From Caulobacteraceae bacterium (GTDB lineage: Bacteria > Pseudomonadota > Alphaproteobacteria > Caulobacterales > Caulobacteraceae), in NCBI GenBank assembly GCA_947501315.1, contig CANMXH010000013.1, positions 1 through 19,338 of the forward strand: a stretch of DNA of 19,338 nt. Reading direction: 5' to 3'. The first letter of the stretch is position 1, and every line of letters starts with the position of its first letter. The translations under genes and the position numbers were made by a program. The notes under the pieces are model-generated. The model had not been told where the DNA came from and did not search any database. It was given only the letters and a program-made list of their open reading frames with translations. Below, in pieces: positions 7,830 through 14,244 of this stretch.

Positions 7830-8504
7830 TCAGTTCGCCGCGGCAGCTGCCGGCGGGGTCGCGGGCGTGTCACCGGCGGCGGCAGGCTCGGTACCGGCGG
7901 CCGGAGCGGCACCCTCAACAGGAACTGCCGGGGCGGCACCGGGCTGGCGTGCGGGATCGGGAGCCGGGATGGCCATGCCGGTCGAGCCCTGCGAGCGCAG
8001 CCAGGCGATCAGATTGACCCGGGTCGCTGTGTCGCGGATGCCGGCGAAGGACATCTTGGTGCCGGGGATGTGGCGACCGGGAGCGGTCAGGAACAGGTCG
8101 AGCTCGTCGAGGGTCCAGGCCGGGTTCGTCGCCTTGTGGGCCTGGAAGGCTTCAGAATAAGCAAATCCGGCCATGTGCATGACCGGCCCACCGGTCACAC
8201 CATACAGATTCGGGCCGATGCCATTGGCACCGCCGGCATTCACAGTGTGGCAGGATTTGCAGCGGGCGAAGGCGGCTTCGCCTGCGGCCAGATCGGCGGC
8301 CGGCAAGACCGTGCCCCAGTCCGGCGGCAGCACCACTTCGGCTGGCCCGCCGGCGGCCTCTTCGGGCGCATCGACGAAATAGCCCATCTTTTCAGGGGTT
8401 TTGTTGTAGTAGATGGCGGCCGAGCCCTCTTTCACAACCAGAATGACGAAAACGGTCGCCAGACCGGCGCCCATGATCTTGTTCCACTTCAGATCGCCGC
8501 TCAT
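7830..8504 (-). CDS. Membrane-anchored class I cytochrome c
   Basis: Electron carrier of the cytochrome c552/cy (CycM-like) type, 224 residues. The N-terminus MSGDLKWNKIMG leads into one membrane segment (about residues 10-33) that acts as an uncleaved anchor. A linker (PPDWGTVLPAADL) follows. The heme domain has CKSCH (Cys82, Cys85, His86), GIGPNLYGV and the axial Met in GTKMSFAG (Met151), then LIAWLRSQ. From about residue 175 the protein ends in a 50-residue Ala/Pro-rich tail, probably disordered. The ATG at 8504 is preferred to 8546 because it starts the anchor correctly. It probably links the bc1 complex to terminal oxidases in the periplasm; that role is inferred from the family. It is divergent from kdsB with a 146-base gap. 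Confidence 0.92.
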   Translation of the reverse strand: MSGDLKWNKIMGAGLATVFVILVVKEGSAAIYYNKTPEKMGYFVDAPEEAAGGPAEVVLPPDWGTVLPAADLAAGEAAFARCKSCHTVNAGGANGIGPNLYGVTGGPVMHMAGFAYSEAFQAHKATNPAWTLDELDLFLTAPGRHIPGTKMSFAGIRDTATRVNLIAWLRSQGSTGMAIPAPDPARQPGAAPAVPVEGAAPAAGTEPAAAGDTPATPPAAAAAN

Positions 8505-8650
8505 GCGCGTCGTCTCATCCCGTTTTTGAGGCCCGGCCGTATGCAAGGACGGGCGAATTCTTGCGTGGCCGTCTCTTACACGCTAGCGCGGCCTTCGCAA
8601 CCAGATCAGGACGGTCTGAGCGTCGCAGGCATCGACTTTGGGATTTGAAT

Positions 8651-9376
8651 GTGAACCCGCTGATCCTGATCCCGGCCCGGATGGCCGCCACCCGCCTTCC
8701 TGACAAGCCCCTCGCCGATATCGGCGGGACGCCGATGATCGTGCGGGCCTGGCGTCAGGCTGTGCTGTCCGGCCTGCCCGTCGCCGTGGCTGCAGGGGAT
8801 CGCGAGATCGTCGACGCCATTGAGTCGGCCGGCGGGGTCGCCGTCCTGACCGATCCGGACCTGCCCAGCGGCTCCGACCGCATCCGCGCCGCCCTGGACG
8901 CCATCGATCCCGATGGTCGCCATGACGCCGTCATCAACCTTCAGGGCGACATGCCCTTCGCCGATCCGGGCCTGGCCCTGGCCTGTGCCGCCCTGCTGCA
9001 GGACGAGCCCGCCTGCGACATCGCCACCCTGATCGCGCCGGAGGCCGACGCCTCCGACCGCGCCAATCCCGATGTGGTCAAGGCTGTGGTGGCTATGGAG
9101 CCGGGCGAACGCCACGGCCGCGCCCTCTATTTCACCCGCTCGACCCTCTATGGCGACGCCCCCGTCTGGCGCCACATCGGCCTCTACGGCTACCGCCGGG
9201 CCGCGCTTGAGCGATTCTGCGCCGCCCCGCCCTCGCCGCTCGAGCGCCGCGAAAAGCTGGAGCAGCTGCGGGCGCTCGAGATGGGCCTGCAGATCTGGGC
9301 CGCGGTCATCGACGAGGCGCCGCTGTCCGTGGACAATCCGGATGACCTCGCGGCCGCGCGGGCCTTGGCCCGATAG
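8651..9376 (+). CDS. kdsB: 3-deoxy-manno-octulosonate cytidylyltransferase (CMP-KDO synthetase)
   Basis: Cytoplasmic enzyme that activates KDO with CTP to CMP-KDO for lipopolysaccharide core synthesis. It has 241 residues, close to the family length of about 250. The nucleotide-binding start LILIPARMAATRLPDKPL (residues 4-21) is typical. Further landmarks are DPDLPSGSDRI (about 69-79), INLQGDMPF (Asp in the metal/substrate site), and KLEQLRALEMGLQIW near the end, with DNPDDLAAARAL closing the protein. The start is GTG at 8651, five to ten bases after a GGGAT-like site; a TTG two codons upstream is a weaker option. No terminator immediately follows, but a large palindromic element begins about 50 bases downstream. 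Confidence 0.95.
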   Translation: MNPLILIPARMAATRLPDKPLADIGGTPMIVRAWRQAVLSGLPVAVAAGDREIVDAIESAGGVAVLTDPDLPSGSDRIRAALDAIDPDGRHDAVINLQGDMPFADPGLALACAALLQDEPACDIATLIAPEADASDRANPDVVKAVVAMEPGERHGRALYFTRSTLYGDAPVWRHIGLYGYRRAALERFCAAPPSPLERREKLEQLRALEMGLQIWAAVIDEAPLSVDNPDDLAAARALAR

Positions 9377-9429
9377 CGCTTCCGCTTTCCCGGCGAAGCC
9401 GGAACCAGATCATTGGCCCTTGAGCTGGA

Positions 9430-9540
9430 AGGTTCATCACAACGAACACAAAGGACTCACGAAGGGCACAACGGGAGCGGAGCCAGTCACAACCCTCGTC
9501 GTGTTCTTTGTGAATTCGTTGTGTTCGTTGTGATGAACCT
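9430..9540. repeat. Long inverted repeat, family A copy 1 (kdsB-nudC gap)
   Basis: A 22-base arm at 9430-9451, beginning AGGTTCATCACAACG, is the exact reverse complement of 9519-9540. Pairing continues inward imperfectly for about 20 more bases per arm, and weaker similarity extends outward to the CCGGCGAAGCCGG-like hairpins near 9386 and 9575. Each arm is built of roughly 9-base units of the kind CACRAAGGA. It lies between convergent kdsB and nudC and could fold into a very long hairpin. A second copy is at 13992-14167. Confidence 0.88.
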
Positions 9541-9595
9541 CCCGGCCTCGGGGCCATCCTGATTGCTTGAAGCCCGGCTTCGCCGGGACGCGGCC

Positions 9596-10522
9596 TCAGA
9601 CATCGAACCCGTCCACCCAGGCCTGCAGCAGGGTGCGCGCGATGGCGATCCTCGGTGGAGCCTTGATCGACGGGTGGGTCCCCGCAAGACAGGCCTGCGC
9701 CTCGTCCCGCGTCAGCCAGGCCACAGCCTCCAGCTCGGTCTGATCGGGCGTCGCCTCGCCGGAATCGACCTCGCACATCAGCCCGATCATCAGCTGCGAC
9801 GGGAACGGCCAGGGCTGGCTGGAGTGATAGCGTACTGCCGTCACTGTCAGCCCGGCCTCCTCCTCGATCTCGCGTGCACAGGCCGCCTCTATGGTCTCGC
9901 CGGGCTCAAGGAACCCCGCAAGGGCCGACATCCGGCCCTCGGGCCAGGCCGCCTGCCGGCCCAGAAGGCAGACCGGCTCGGCACCGCCCCTGTAGATCGC
10001 CAGCATGATGGTCACCGGGTCCACGCGCGGGAAATGCTGGACGCCACAGGCCGGGCAGGTCCGCCTCCAGCCGCCCGACCCGTTCCCGGTCTCCACCCCG
10101 CAGGCGGCGCAGAAGCCATGCCGCCGTCGCCAGTCGAACAGGGACTTGGCCGTGCCCGCCATGGCCGCATCCGGCCCCGGCAGCAGGGCCGCCGCCTCGC
10201 GCATCTCGTGAAACGCCCCCAGACCCGCCAGCGGGCCGTCTGCCGGATCGGCCGAGCCCTCGACCTCGACCGCGAAACAGGGCGCGCCCTTCCAGAGGCC
10301 GAGGAACAGCTCCCGGTCCGGAACCACCGCTCTCGCATGGCTCAACGCCAGCCAGGCCAGCCGCGGCTCACCCGCCTCGATCAGCGGCCGGCCCTCCCAC
10401 AGCACCATGGCCATGGCATCGGGGCTCGCCGCCTGTTCAGCCAGCCAGTCGGCATCGTCCCGCCGATCCCCCGCCCGATCGAGCGGATTGCCGGCGAAGG
10501 TATTGAGAGCGGTGAGGGACAT
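9596..10522 (-). CDS. nudC: NAD+ diphosphatase NudC (Nudix; possible RNA NAD decapping enzyme)
   Basis: Zinc-binding Nudix hydrolase that splits NAD(H) to NMN(H) and AMP and, in E. coli, removes NAD caps from RNA. It has 308 residues. The N-terminal domain covers residues 1-125. A zinc ribbon follows: FCAAC (Cys138, Cys141) and TCPAC (Cys156, Cys159), then HFPRVDP. The Nudix box runs G203 to L225 (GFLEPGET..REIEEEAGL) with all expected Glu and Arg residues. SQPWPFPSQLM (235-245) is the motif that marks NudC among Nudix proteins. The ATG is at 10522. The gene is divergent from the SRP RNA and dnaX. No clear terminator follows, but the downstream gap holds the family A palindrome. Confidence 0.95.
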   Translation of the reverse strand: MSLTALNTFAGNPLDRAGDRRDDADWLAEQAASPDAMAMVLWEGRPLIEAGEPRLAWLALSHARAVVPDRELFLGLWKGAPCFAVEVEGSADPADGPLAGLGAFHEMREAAALLPGPDAAMAGTAKSLFDWRRRHGFCAACGVETGNGSGGWRRTCPACGVQHFPRVDPVTIMLAIYRGGAEPVCLLGRQAAWPEGRMSALAGFLEPGETIEAACAREIEEEAGLTVTAVRYHSSQPWPFPSQLMIGLMCEVDSGEATPDQTELEAVAWLTRDEAQACLAGTHPSIKAPPRIAIARTLLQAWVDGFDV

Positions 10523-10546
10523 GGACGCTGTCTAGCAAGCCCGGTC

Positions 10547-10575
10547 TTGCATCGGCGAGCCGAAATCGTCATATC
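10547..10575 (+). promoter_or_regulatory. Candidate promoter of the SRP RNA gene
   Basis: TTGCAT (10547-10552) and CATATC (10570-10575) are spaced by 17 bases. The predicted transcription start, about 10581, agrees with the 5' end of the SRP RNA stem. This is a pattern match only. Confidence 0.5.
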
Positions 10576-10578
10576 GGC

Positions 10579-10676
10579 CTCGGAGATCGCGGGCGAAGGC
10601 TTCGCCAATCTGGTCAGGGCCGGAAGGCAGCAGCCACAACGAATTCCCCTTCGGGTCGCGGTCTCCACTTCCTTTT
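10579..10676 (+). ncRNA. ffs: Signal recognition particle RNA, bacterial small type (4.5S)
   Basis: RNA core of the signal recognition particle, which with Ffh targets nascent membrane proteins. The diagnostic domain IV hairpin is present: GGTCAGGGCCGGAAGG at 10612-10627, followed by CAGCAGCC (10628-10635). It has the GGAA tetraloop closed by GCC/GGC and the conserved GTCAGG and AGCAGCC internal-loop strands. The outer stem also pairs: GGAGATCGCG (10582-10591) with CGCGGTCTCC (10657-10666, one wobble), and CGAAGG (10593-10598) with CCTTCG (10648-10653). A T6 run (10673-10678) ends the gene. The ends are approximate. Its position just before dnaX is common in alphaproteobacteria. Confidence 0.9.
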
Positions 10677-10689
10677 TTGGTGCGCTAAC

Positions 10690-10785
10690 GCTCGGCTCGC
10701 GGAGCCTTGCTGCTTGAGCGCATTCCTCCCCCTTGGGGGAGGGGGACCATCCGAAGCCGCAGGCGAAGGATGGTGGAGGGGTGGA
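10690..10785. repeat. Cluster of intergenic palindromes between SRP RNA and dnaX
   Basis: Three hairpins lie in series. GGCTC/GAGCC is at 10694-10706. CCTCCCCC-TT-GGGGGAGG is at 10725-10742. ACCATCC (10746-10752) pairs with GGATGGT (10768-10774) and encloses GCCGCAGGC; GGAGGGG follows. The combination resembles a dispersed CCTCCCCC..GGTGGAGGGG intergenic repeat that I recall from alphaproteobacterial genomes. With the SRP RNA it fills most of the 354-base stretch without a protein gene between nudC and dnaX. No other coding sequence was seen there. Confidence 0.7.
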
Positions 10786-10876
10786 GGAAGATCGCGCGCG
10801 ATCCGACGACGACCCACCCACAACTCCCTTCCCGCAACCCCTTCGCCCCCGGCCCGCCCCGCGCTAAGACTGTGGC

Positions 10877-12721
10877 ATGAGCGATGCCGACCCGAATCCC
10901 GACGGCCCTCCCTGGGACGATGACGCGCCCGACGCCGACGTCGTCGAGCGCGATCCCGACACCGACGACATGTTCGGCTCGCCCGAACCCGCCGGCATGC
11001 GCGCGGCCGAGGCCGCCGCAGCGCCTCAGCCCGACGCAGGTCCCGCCCCCCATGCCGATGACGGCGCGGCCTATACGGTCCTCGCCCGCAAATACCGGCC
11101 GCACACCTTCGAGGACCTGATCGGCCAGGAGGCCATGGTCCGCACCCTGACCAACGCCTTCGCTACGGGCCGGATCGCCCATGCCTTCATGCTCACCGGC
11201 GTCCGGGGGGTCGGCAAGACGACCACCGCCCGTCTGCTGGCCCGTGCCCTGAACAATCAAACAGACGAAATTGACCGTCCGTCGCTGGAACTGACCGCCC
11301 ATGGCCGGCACGATGCCGCCATCATGGCGGGCCAGCATATGGATGTGGTCGAGATGGACGCCGCCTCCCACACCGGAATCGACGGCATCCGCGACATCAT
11401 CGAGAGCGTCCGCTACGCCCCCGTCGAGGCGCGCTACAAGGTCTATGTCCTCGACGAAGTGCACATGCTGTCGAACCAGGCCTTCAACGCCCTGCTGAAG
11501 ACGCTGGAGGAGCCGCCGCCGCACGCCAAATTCATCTTCGCCACCACCGAGATCCGCAAGGTGCCGGTGACCATCCTGTCCCGCTGCCAGCGTTTCGACC
11601 TGCGCCGTGTCGAGCCGGAAATCCTCGTCGAACACCTCGCCCGCATCGCCGATCGCGAGGGGATGAAGATCGAGCAGGACGCCCTCGCCCTGATCGCCCG
11701 GGCCGCCGAGGGATCCGTGCGGGATGGTCTCTCCCTGCTGGATCAGGCCCTGGTGCAGGGCGACCGTGGCGAAACCGTGAAGACCGAGGTCGTCCGCGAC
11801 ATGCTGGGTCTCGCCGACCGCAGCCAGACCATCGCCCTGTTCGAATCGATCATGGCCGGCCGCACGCCCGAGGCGCTGGAGCTGTTCCGCACCCTCTATG
11901 GCTACGGTGCCGATCCGGTGCAGGTGACCAACGACCTGCTGGAACACTGCCACGCCGCCTCGGTGGCCAAGATGCTGGGCCCGCAGGCGACCCGCCTGCC
12001 CAATGACCAGGCCCGGACGCTGACGGCGCTCGGCGCGGTCATCTCGGCCGGGACCCTGGCCCGCGTCTGGCAGATGCTGCTGCGCGCGCTGGATGAGGTT
12101 CGCCGCGCCCCCAACCCTGCCGATGCGGTCGAGATGGCCATCGTCCGCCTCGCCTATGCCGCCGACCTGCCCGGACCTGAGGAGGCGCTGAAGGCCCTGC
12201 GCGACGGCGAACCCATGTCCGGCGGTGCGGCTCCGCGCGGCCCGTCCGGCGGCGGAGGCGGCGGCGGCTCAGCCCAGCTGGCGGCCCGCCCGCTTCCCGC
12301 GCCTTCGCTTCCCGACCCCCAGTCATTCGAACAGGTCGTCGCCCTGATCGGCGAGAAGCGCGAGGTCGGCCTGCAGATGGACGTCCAGCGCTACGTCCGC
12401 CCCGTGGCCTTCAAGCCCGGTGCCATCACCTATGAAAGCCTCGAGGGCGCGCCGCTCGATCTGGCGCGGCGCCTGTCGTCGCGGCTCAAGGACTGGACCG
12501 GCCGCACCTGGCTGATCGCCGCCAACGGCCAGGGCGGTGGCGAGACCATGATCGAGGTCGACCGTCGCAAACGTGGCGAGGAACGGGCGGCCGTCGAGGC
12601 TGACCCCTTTGTCCGGGCGGTGCTGGAGGCCTTTCCCGGCGCCGTCATCGGCGAGATCAAGACCCTCGCCCCGGCGGTTGAACTGCCGGTCATTCCGGAT
12701 GGGTCGGGGGAAGAGGACTGA
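10877..12721 (+). CDS. dnaX: DNA polymerase III subunit gamma/tau
   Basis: ATPase of the clamp loader that places the beta clamp and ties polymerase III cores together. It has 614 residues. An acidic, Pro-rich N-terminal extension covers residues 1-65. The AAA+ module starts at YTVLARKYRPHTFEDLIGQE, with Walker A GVRGVGKTTTAR (from residue 108), Walker B LDEVHML (D193, E194), sensor 1 FATTE and the SRC arginine-finger motif (ILSRCQRFD). The four zinc-binding cysteines usual after Walker A are all absent; the region reads AHGRHDAAIMAGQH. Clamp-loader domain III reaches about residue 440. Seven glycines (458-464, bases 12248-12268) separate it from the C-terminal tau region (PDPQSFEQVVALIGEKREVG onward). 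No A-rich slippery site is visible. The ATG at 10877 has no clear Shine-Dalgarno sequence. Confidence 0.96.
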   Translation: MSDADPNPDGPPWDDDAPDADVVERDPDTDDMFGSPEPAGMRAAEAAAAPQPDAGPAPHADDGAAYTVLARKYRPHTFEDLIGQEAMVRTLTNAFATGRIAHAFMLTGVRGVGKTTTARLLARALNNQTDEIDRPSLELTAHGRHDAAIMAGQHMDVVEMDAASHTGIDGIRDIIESVRYAPVEARYKVYVLDEVHMLSNQAFNALLKTLEEPPPHAKFIFATTEIRKVPVTILSRCQRFDLRRVEPEILVEHLARIADREGMKIEQDALALIARAAEGSVRDGLSLLDQALVQGDRGETVKTEVVRDMLGLADRSQTIALFESIMAGRTPEALELFRTLYGYGADPVQVTNDLLEHCHAASVAKMLGPQATRLPNDQARTLTALGAVISAGTLARVWQMLLRALDEVRRAPNPADAVEMAIVRLAYAADLPGPEEALKALRDGEPMSGGAAPRGPSGGGGGGGSAQLAARPLPAPSLPDPQSFEQVVALIGEKREVGLQMDVQRYVRPVAFKPGAITYESLEGAPLDLARRLSSRLKDWTGRTWLIAANGQGGGETMIEVDRRKRGEERAAVEADPFVRAVLEAFPGAVIGEIKTLAPAVELPVIPDGSGEED

Positions 12722-12726
12722 GCGGG

Positions 12727-12851
12727 TTTCCTTCTCCCGTGGGGAGAAGCTGGCCCGAAGGGCCGGATGAGGGCCGATTGTTTCCGTCGGCGTAAGCCGC
12801 CGCGCCCGTTATTCGGCTGACGCCGAAATGCTCGCAGCGGACCCTCACCCT
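12727..12851. repeat. Composite palindromic repeat downstream of dnaX
   Basis: CTTCTCCC/GGGAGAAG (12731-12749), GGCCC-GAA-GGGCC (12752-12764) and TTCGGC-TGAC-GCCGAA (12812-12827) follow one another. The block ends with ACCCTCACCC, which is complementary in part to GGATGAGGGCC near its left side. The first two hairpins resemble a CTTCTCCC..GGAGAAGGTGGCCCGAAGGGCCGGATGAGGG-type repeat common in alphaproteobacterial intergenic DNA (recalled, not searched). It lies between convergent dnaX and the nitroreductase and may stop transcripts from both. Confidence 0.65.
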
Positions 12852-12883
12852 TTCGTCTTGCCGATCGCTTCGCGCCCGGAGGC

Positions 12884-13492
12884 TCAAAGAATCGTCACCG
12901 CCTCCTCGAACGCCAGCCGCGGCGAACGCGGAAACAGGTTCTCGTCGCTGCCGTAGCCGAGGTTGACGATGAAATTCGGCTCGACCGCCGTGCCGGCGAA
13001 GAATCCGGCCTTGACGCCCGCGGCGTCGAATCCGGACATCGGACCTGCGTCTAGGCCCAGCGCCCGCGCCGCCAGCAGGAAATAGCCGCCCTGCAGGGAG
13101 CTGTTGCGGAAGGCGGTCTCACGCGCGGCCGCAGGGTCGGCAAACCAGTCCTTTGCGCCGGGCGCATGGGGGAAGAGCACCGGCAGCTTTTCGGCGAAGG
13201 CCAGGTCCATGCCGATGATCACATTGACCGGCGCCTGCAGCGTCTTGGCGCGGTTGGCTTCCGACATCAGGGGTGCCAGTCGGGCCTTGGCCTCTTGCGA
13301 GGTGATGAAGACGAACCGGGCCGGGGTGGTGTTGGCCGCCGTCGGGCCGAATTTGGTCAACTCATAGAGCTTGCGCAGCAGGTCGTCGGACACCGGCCGA
13401 TCGGTCCAGGCGTTGCGCGTCCGGGCGGCGGTGAACAGCTGGTCCAGCGCCGTGTCGGGCAGGGGCAGGTCGCGGGCAGGGTCGAGGGCCAT
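12884..13492 (-). CDS. RutE-like nitroreductase (probable malonic semialdehyde reductase / FMN oxidoreductase)
   Basis: FMN- and NAD(P)H-dependent reductase of the nitroreductase family, RutE/HadB subgroup. RutE itself reduces malonic semialdehyde to 3-hydroxypropionate in pyrimidine breakdown. It has 202 residues, near the 196 of E. coli RutE. Subgroup landmarks are LDQLFTAARTRNAWTDRPV (FMN-phosphate Arg pair), KFGPTAANTTPARFVFI, NSSLQGGYFLLAARALGLDAGPMSGFD and FIVNLGYGSDENLFPRSPRL. The ATG at 13492 matches family N-termini; the frame also opens at 13513. No rut genes are adjacent, so the substrate is uncertain. It sits in reverse orientation between dnaX and ybaB, genes that usually adjoin. 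Confidence 0.88.
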   Translation of the reverse strand: MALDPARDLPLPDTALDQLFTAARTRNAWTDRPVSDDLLRKLYELTKFGPTAANTTPARFVFITSQEAKARLAPLMSEANRAKTLQAPVNVIIGMDLAFAEKLPVLFPHAPGAKDWFADPAAARETAFRNSSLQGGYFLLAARALGLDAGPMSGFDAAGVKAGFFAGTAVEPNFIVNLGYGSDENLFPRSPRLAFEEAVTIL

Positions 13493-13627
13493 GGGGGATA
13501 TCCAGATCAGCAACAGTGATAGATGCGAAATGGTCCCGGCCGGATTTGGTTCAAGAGGGTCCGAAACAAATTCTGCGGCGCGTTTTCAGGTCTGTCCCAA
13601 GCGGGAGCCAGCGCCTATTCTGGGGCC

Positions 13628-13954
13628 ATGGATCTCAACGCTCTCATGAAACAGGCCCAGGCGATGCAGCAGAAGCTGCAGGACGCCCAGGCGAAAATGG
13701 CTGAAACCACCGCCTCCGGCACCTCCGGCGGCGGGCTCGTGACCGTGGCCCTGAAAGGCGCGGGCGAGGTCACCGCCGTGACCATCGACGACAGCCTGCT
13801 GGTCCCGGGCGAGGGCGAAATCCTCGCCGACCTGATCGTCGCCGCCCACGCCGACGCCCGGCGCAGGCTGGACGAGACCAACGGTGCCCTGATGCGCGAG
13901 GCCGCCGGGCCTATGGCCGGGATGAACATCCCCGGCATGCCGAAGCTGTTCTGA
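13628..13954 (+). CDS. ybaB: YbaB/EbfC family nucleoid-associated protein
   Basis: Small DNA-binding dimer that coats the nucleoid; it is usually encoded between dnaX and recR and is thought to serve with RecR or in chromosome organisation. It has 108 residues, the family norm. The first half is an amphipathic helix (MDLNALMKQAQAMQQKLQDA). A beta-rich centre follows with ASGTSGGGLVTVALKGAGEV and the family-typical VTIDDSLL. A second helix (LADLIVAAHADARRRLDE) and a Met/Gly-rich tail ending MNIPGMPKLF complete the protein. The ATG at 13628 is chosen because it opens the conserved helix; the frame is open to 13523 without support. The upstream GGGGCC is a poor ribosome binding site. Confidence 0.95.
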   Translation: MDLNALMKQAQAMQQKLQDAQAKMAETTASGTSGGGLVTVALKGAGEVTAVTIDDSLLVPGEGEILADLIVAAHADARRRLDETNGALMREAAGPMAGMNIPGMPKLF

Positions 13955-13991
13955 ACCGCGGCTTCGACCGGGCGAGACGGTCGGGGCCGGC

Positions 13992-14167
13992 AGGTTCATC
14001 ACAAAGACCACAAAGGGCCCACGAAGAACACGAAGGGGCCGGCGGCTCCGCGGCGCCCGTCAGGGCGACGCATCAGATCGGATTGCGGGCAAGGGCCCGC
14101 GAATGGCCGCGCCACCCCCGGGCCTTCGTGTCCTTTGTGCCCTTCTTCGTGTCCTTCGTGATGAACC
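13992..14167. repeat. Long inverted repeat, family A copy 2 (ybaB-recR gap)
   Basis: The left arm, 13993-14040, starts GGTTCATCACAAAG. The right arm, 14120-14167, ends CTTCGTGATGAACC. The arms are reverse complements with a few mismatches and a two-base shift. Like copy 1 at 9430-9540, the arms consist of roughly 9-base CACRAAGGA-type units and have GGTTCATCAC at both outer ends. The centre (14041-14119) is unrelated to copy 1 and holds a small GCGGGC/GCCCGC hairpin (14086-14100). It fills most of the gap between ybaB and recR, where no coding sequence was seen. Confidence 0.85.
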
Positions 14168-14244
14168 AGCATGCGTCAGGGCAGGTCCCCATGGGGCCGA
14201 CAGGGAGATAGGCAAGCGCTCAACCCCCATGGTATGCGCCGGAC

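Noticed and set aside
9563..10717. Long plus-strand open frame of 384 codons opposite nudC
   Set aside because: The opposite strand encodes a full NudC with all motifs. This frame has no recognisable domain and is the usual mirror of a GC-rich gene; it also runs through the SRP RNA.
10685..11953. 422-codon minus-strand open frame opposite dnaX
   Set aside because: It has low-complexity Gly/Val/Asp/His composition, no domain, and covers the DnaX AAA+ domain.
10877..12721. Programmed frameshift in dnaX
   Set aside because: No A AAA AAG or similar slippery heptamer with a hairpin was seen near the domain III end; the Gly7 tract offers a better explanation for short forms.
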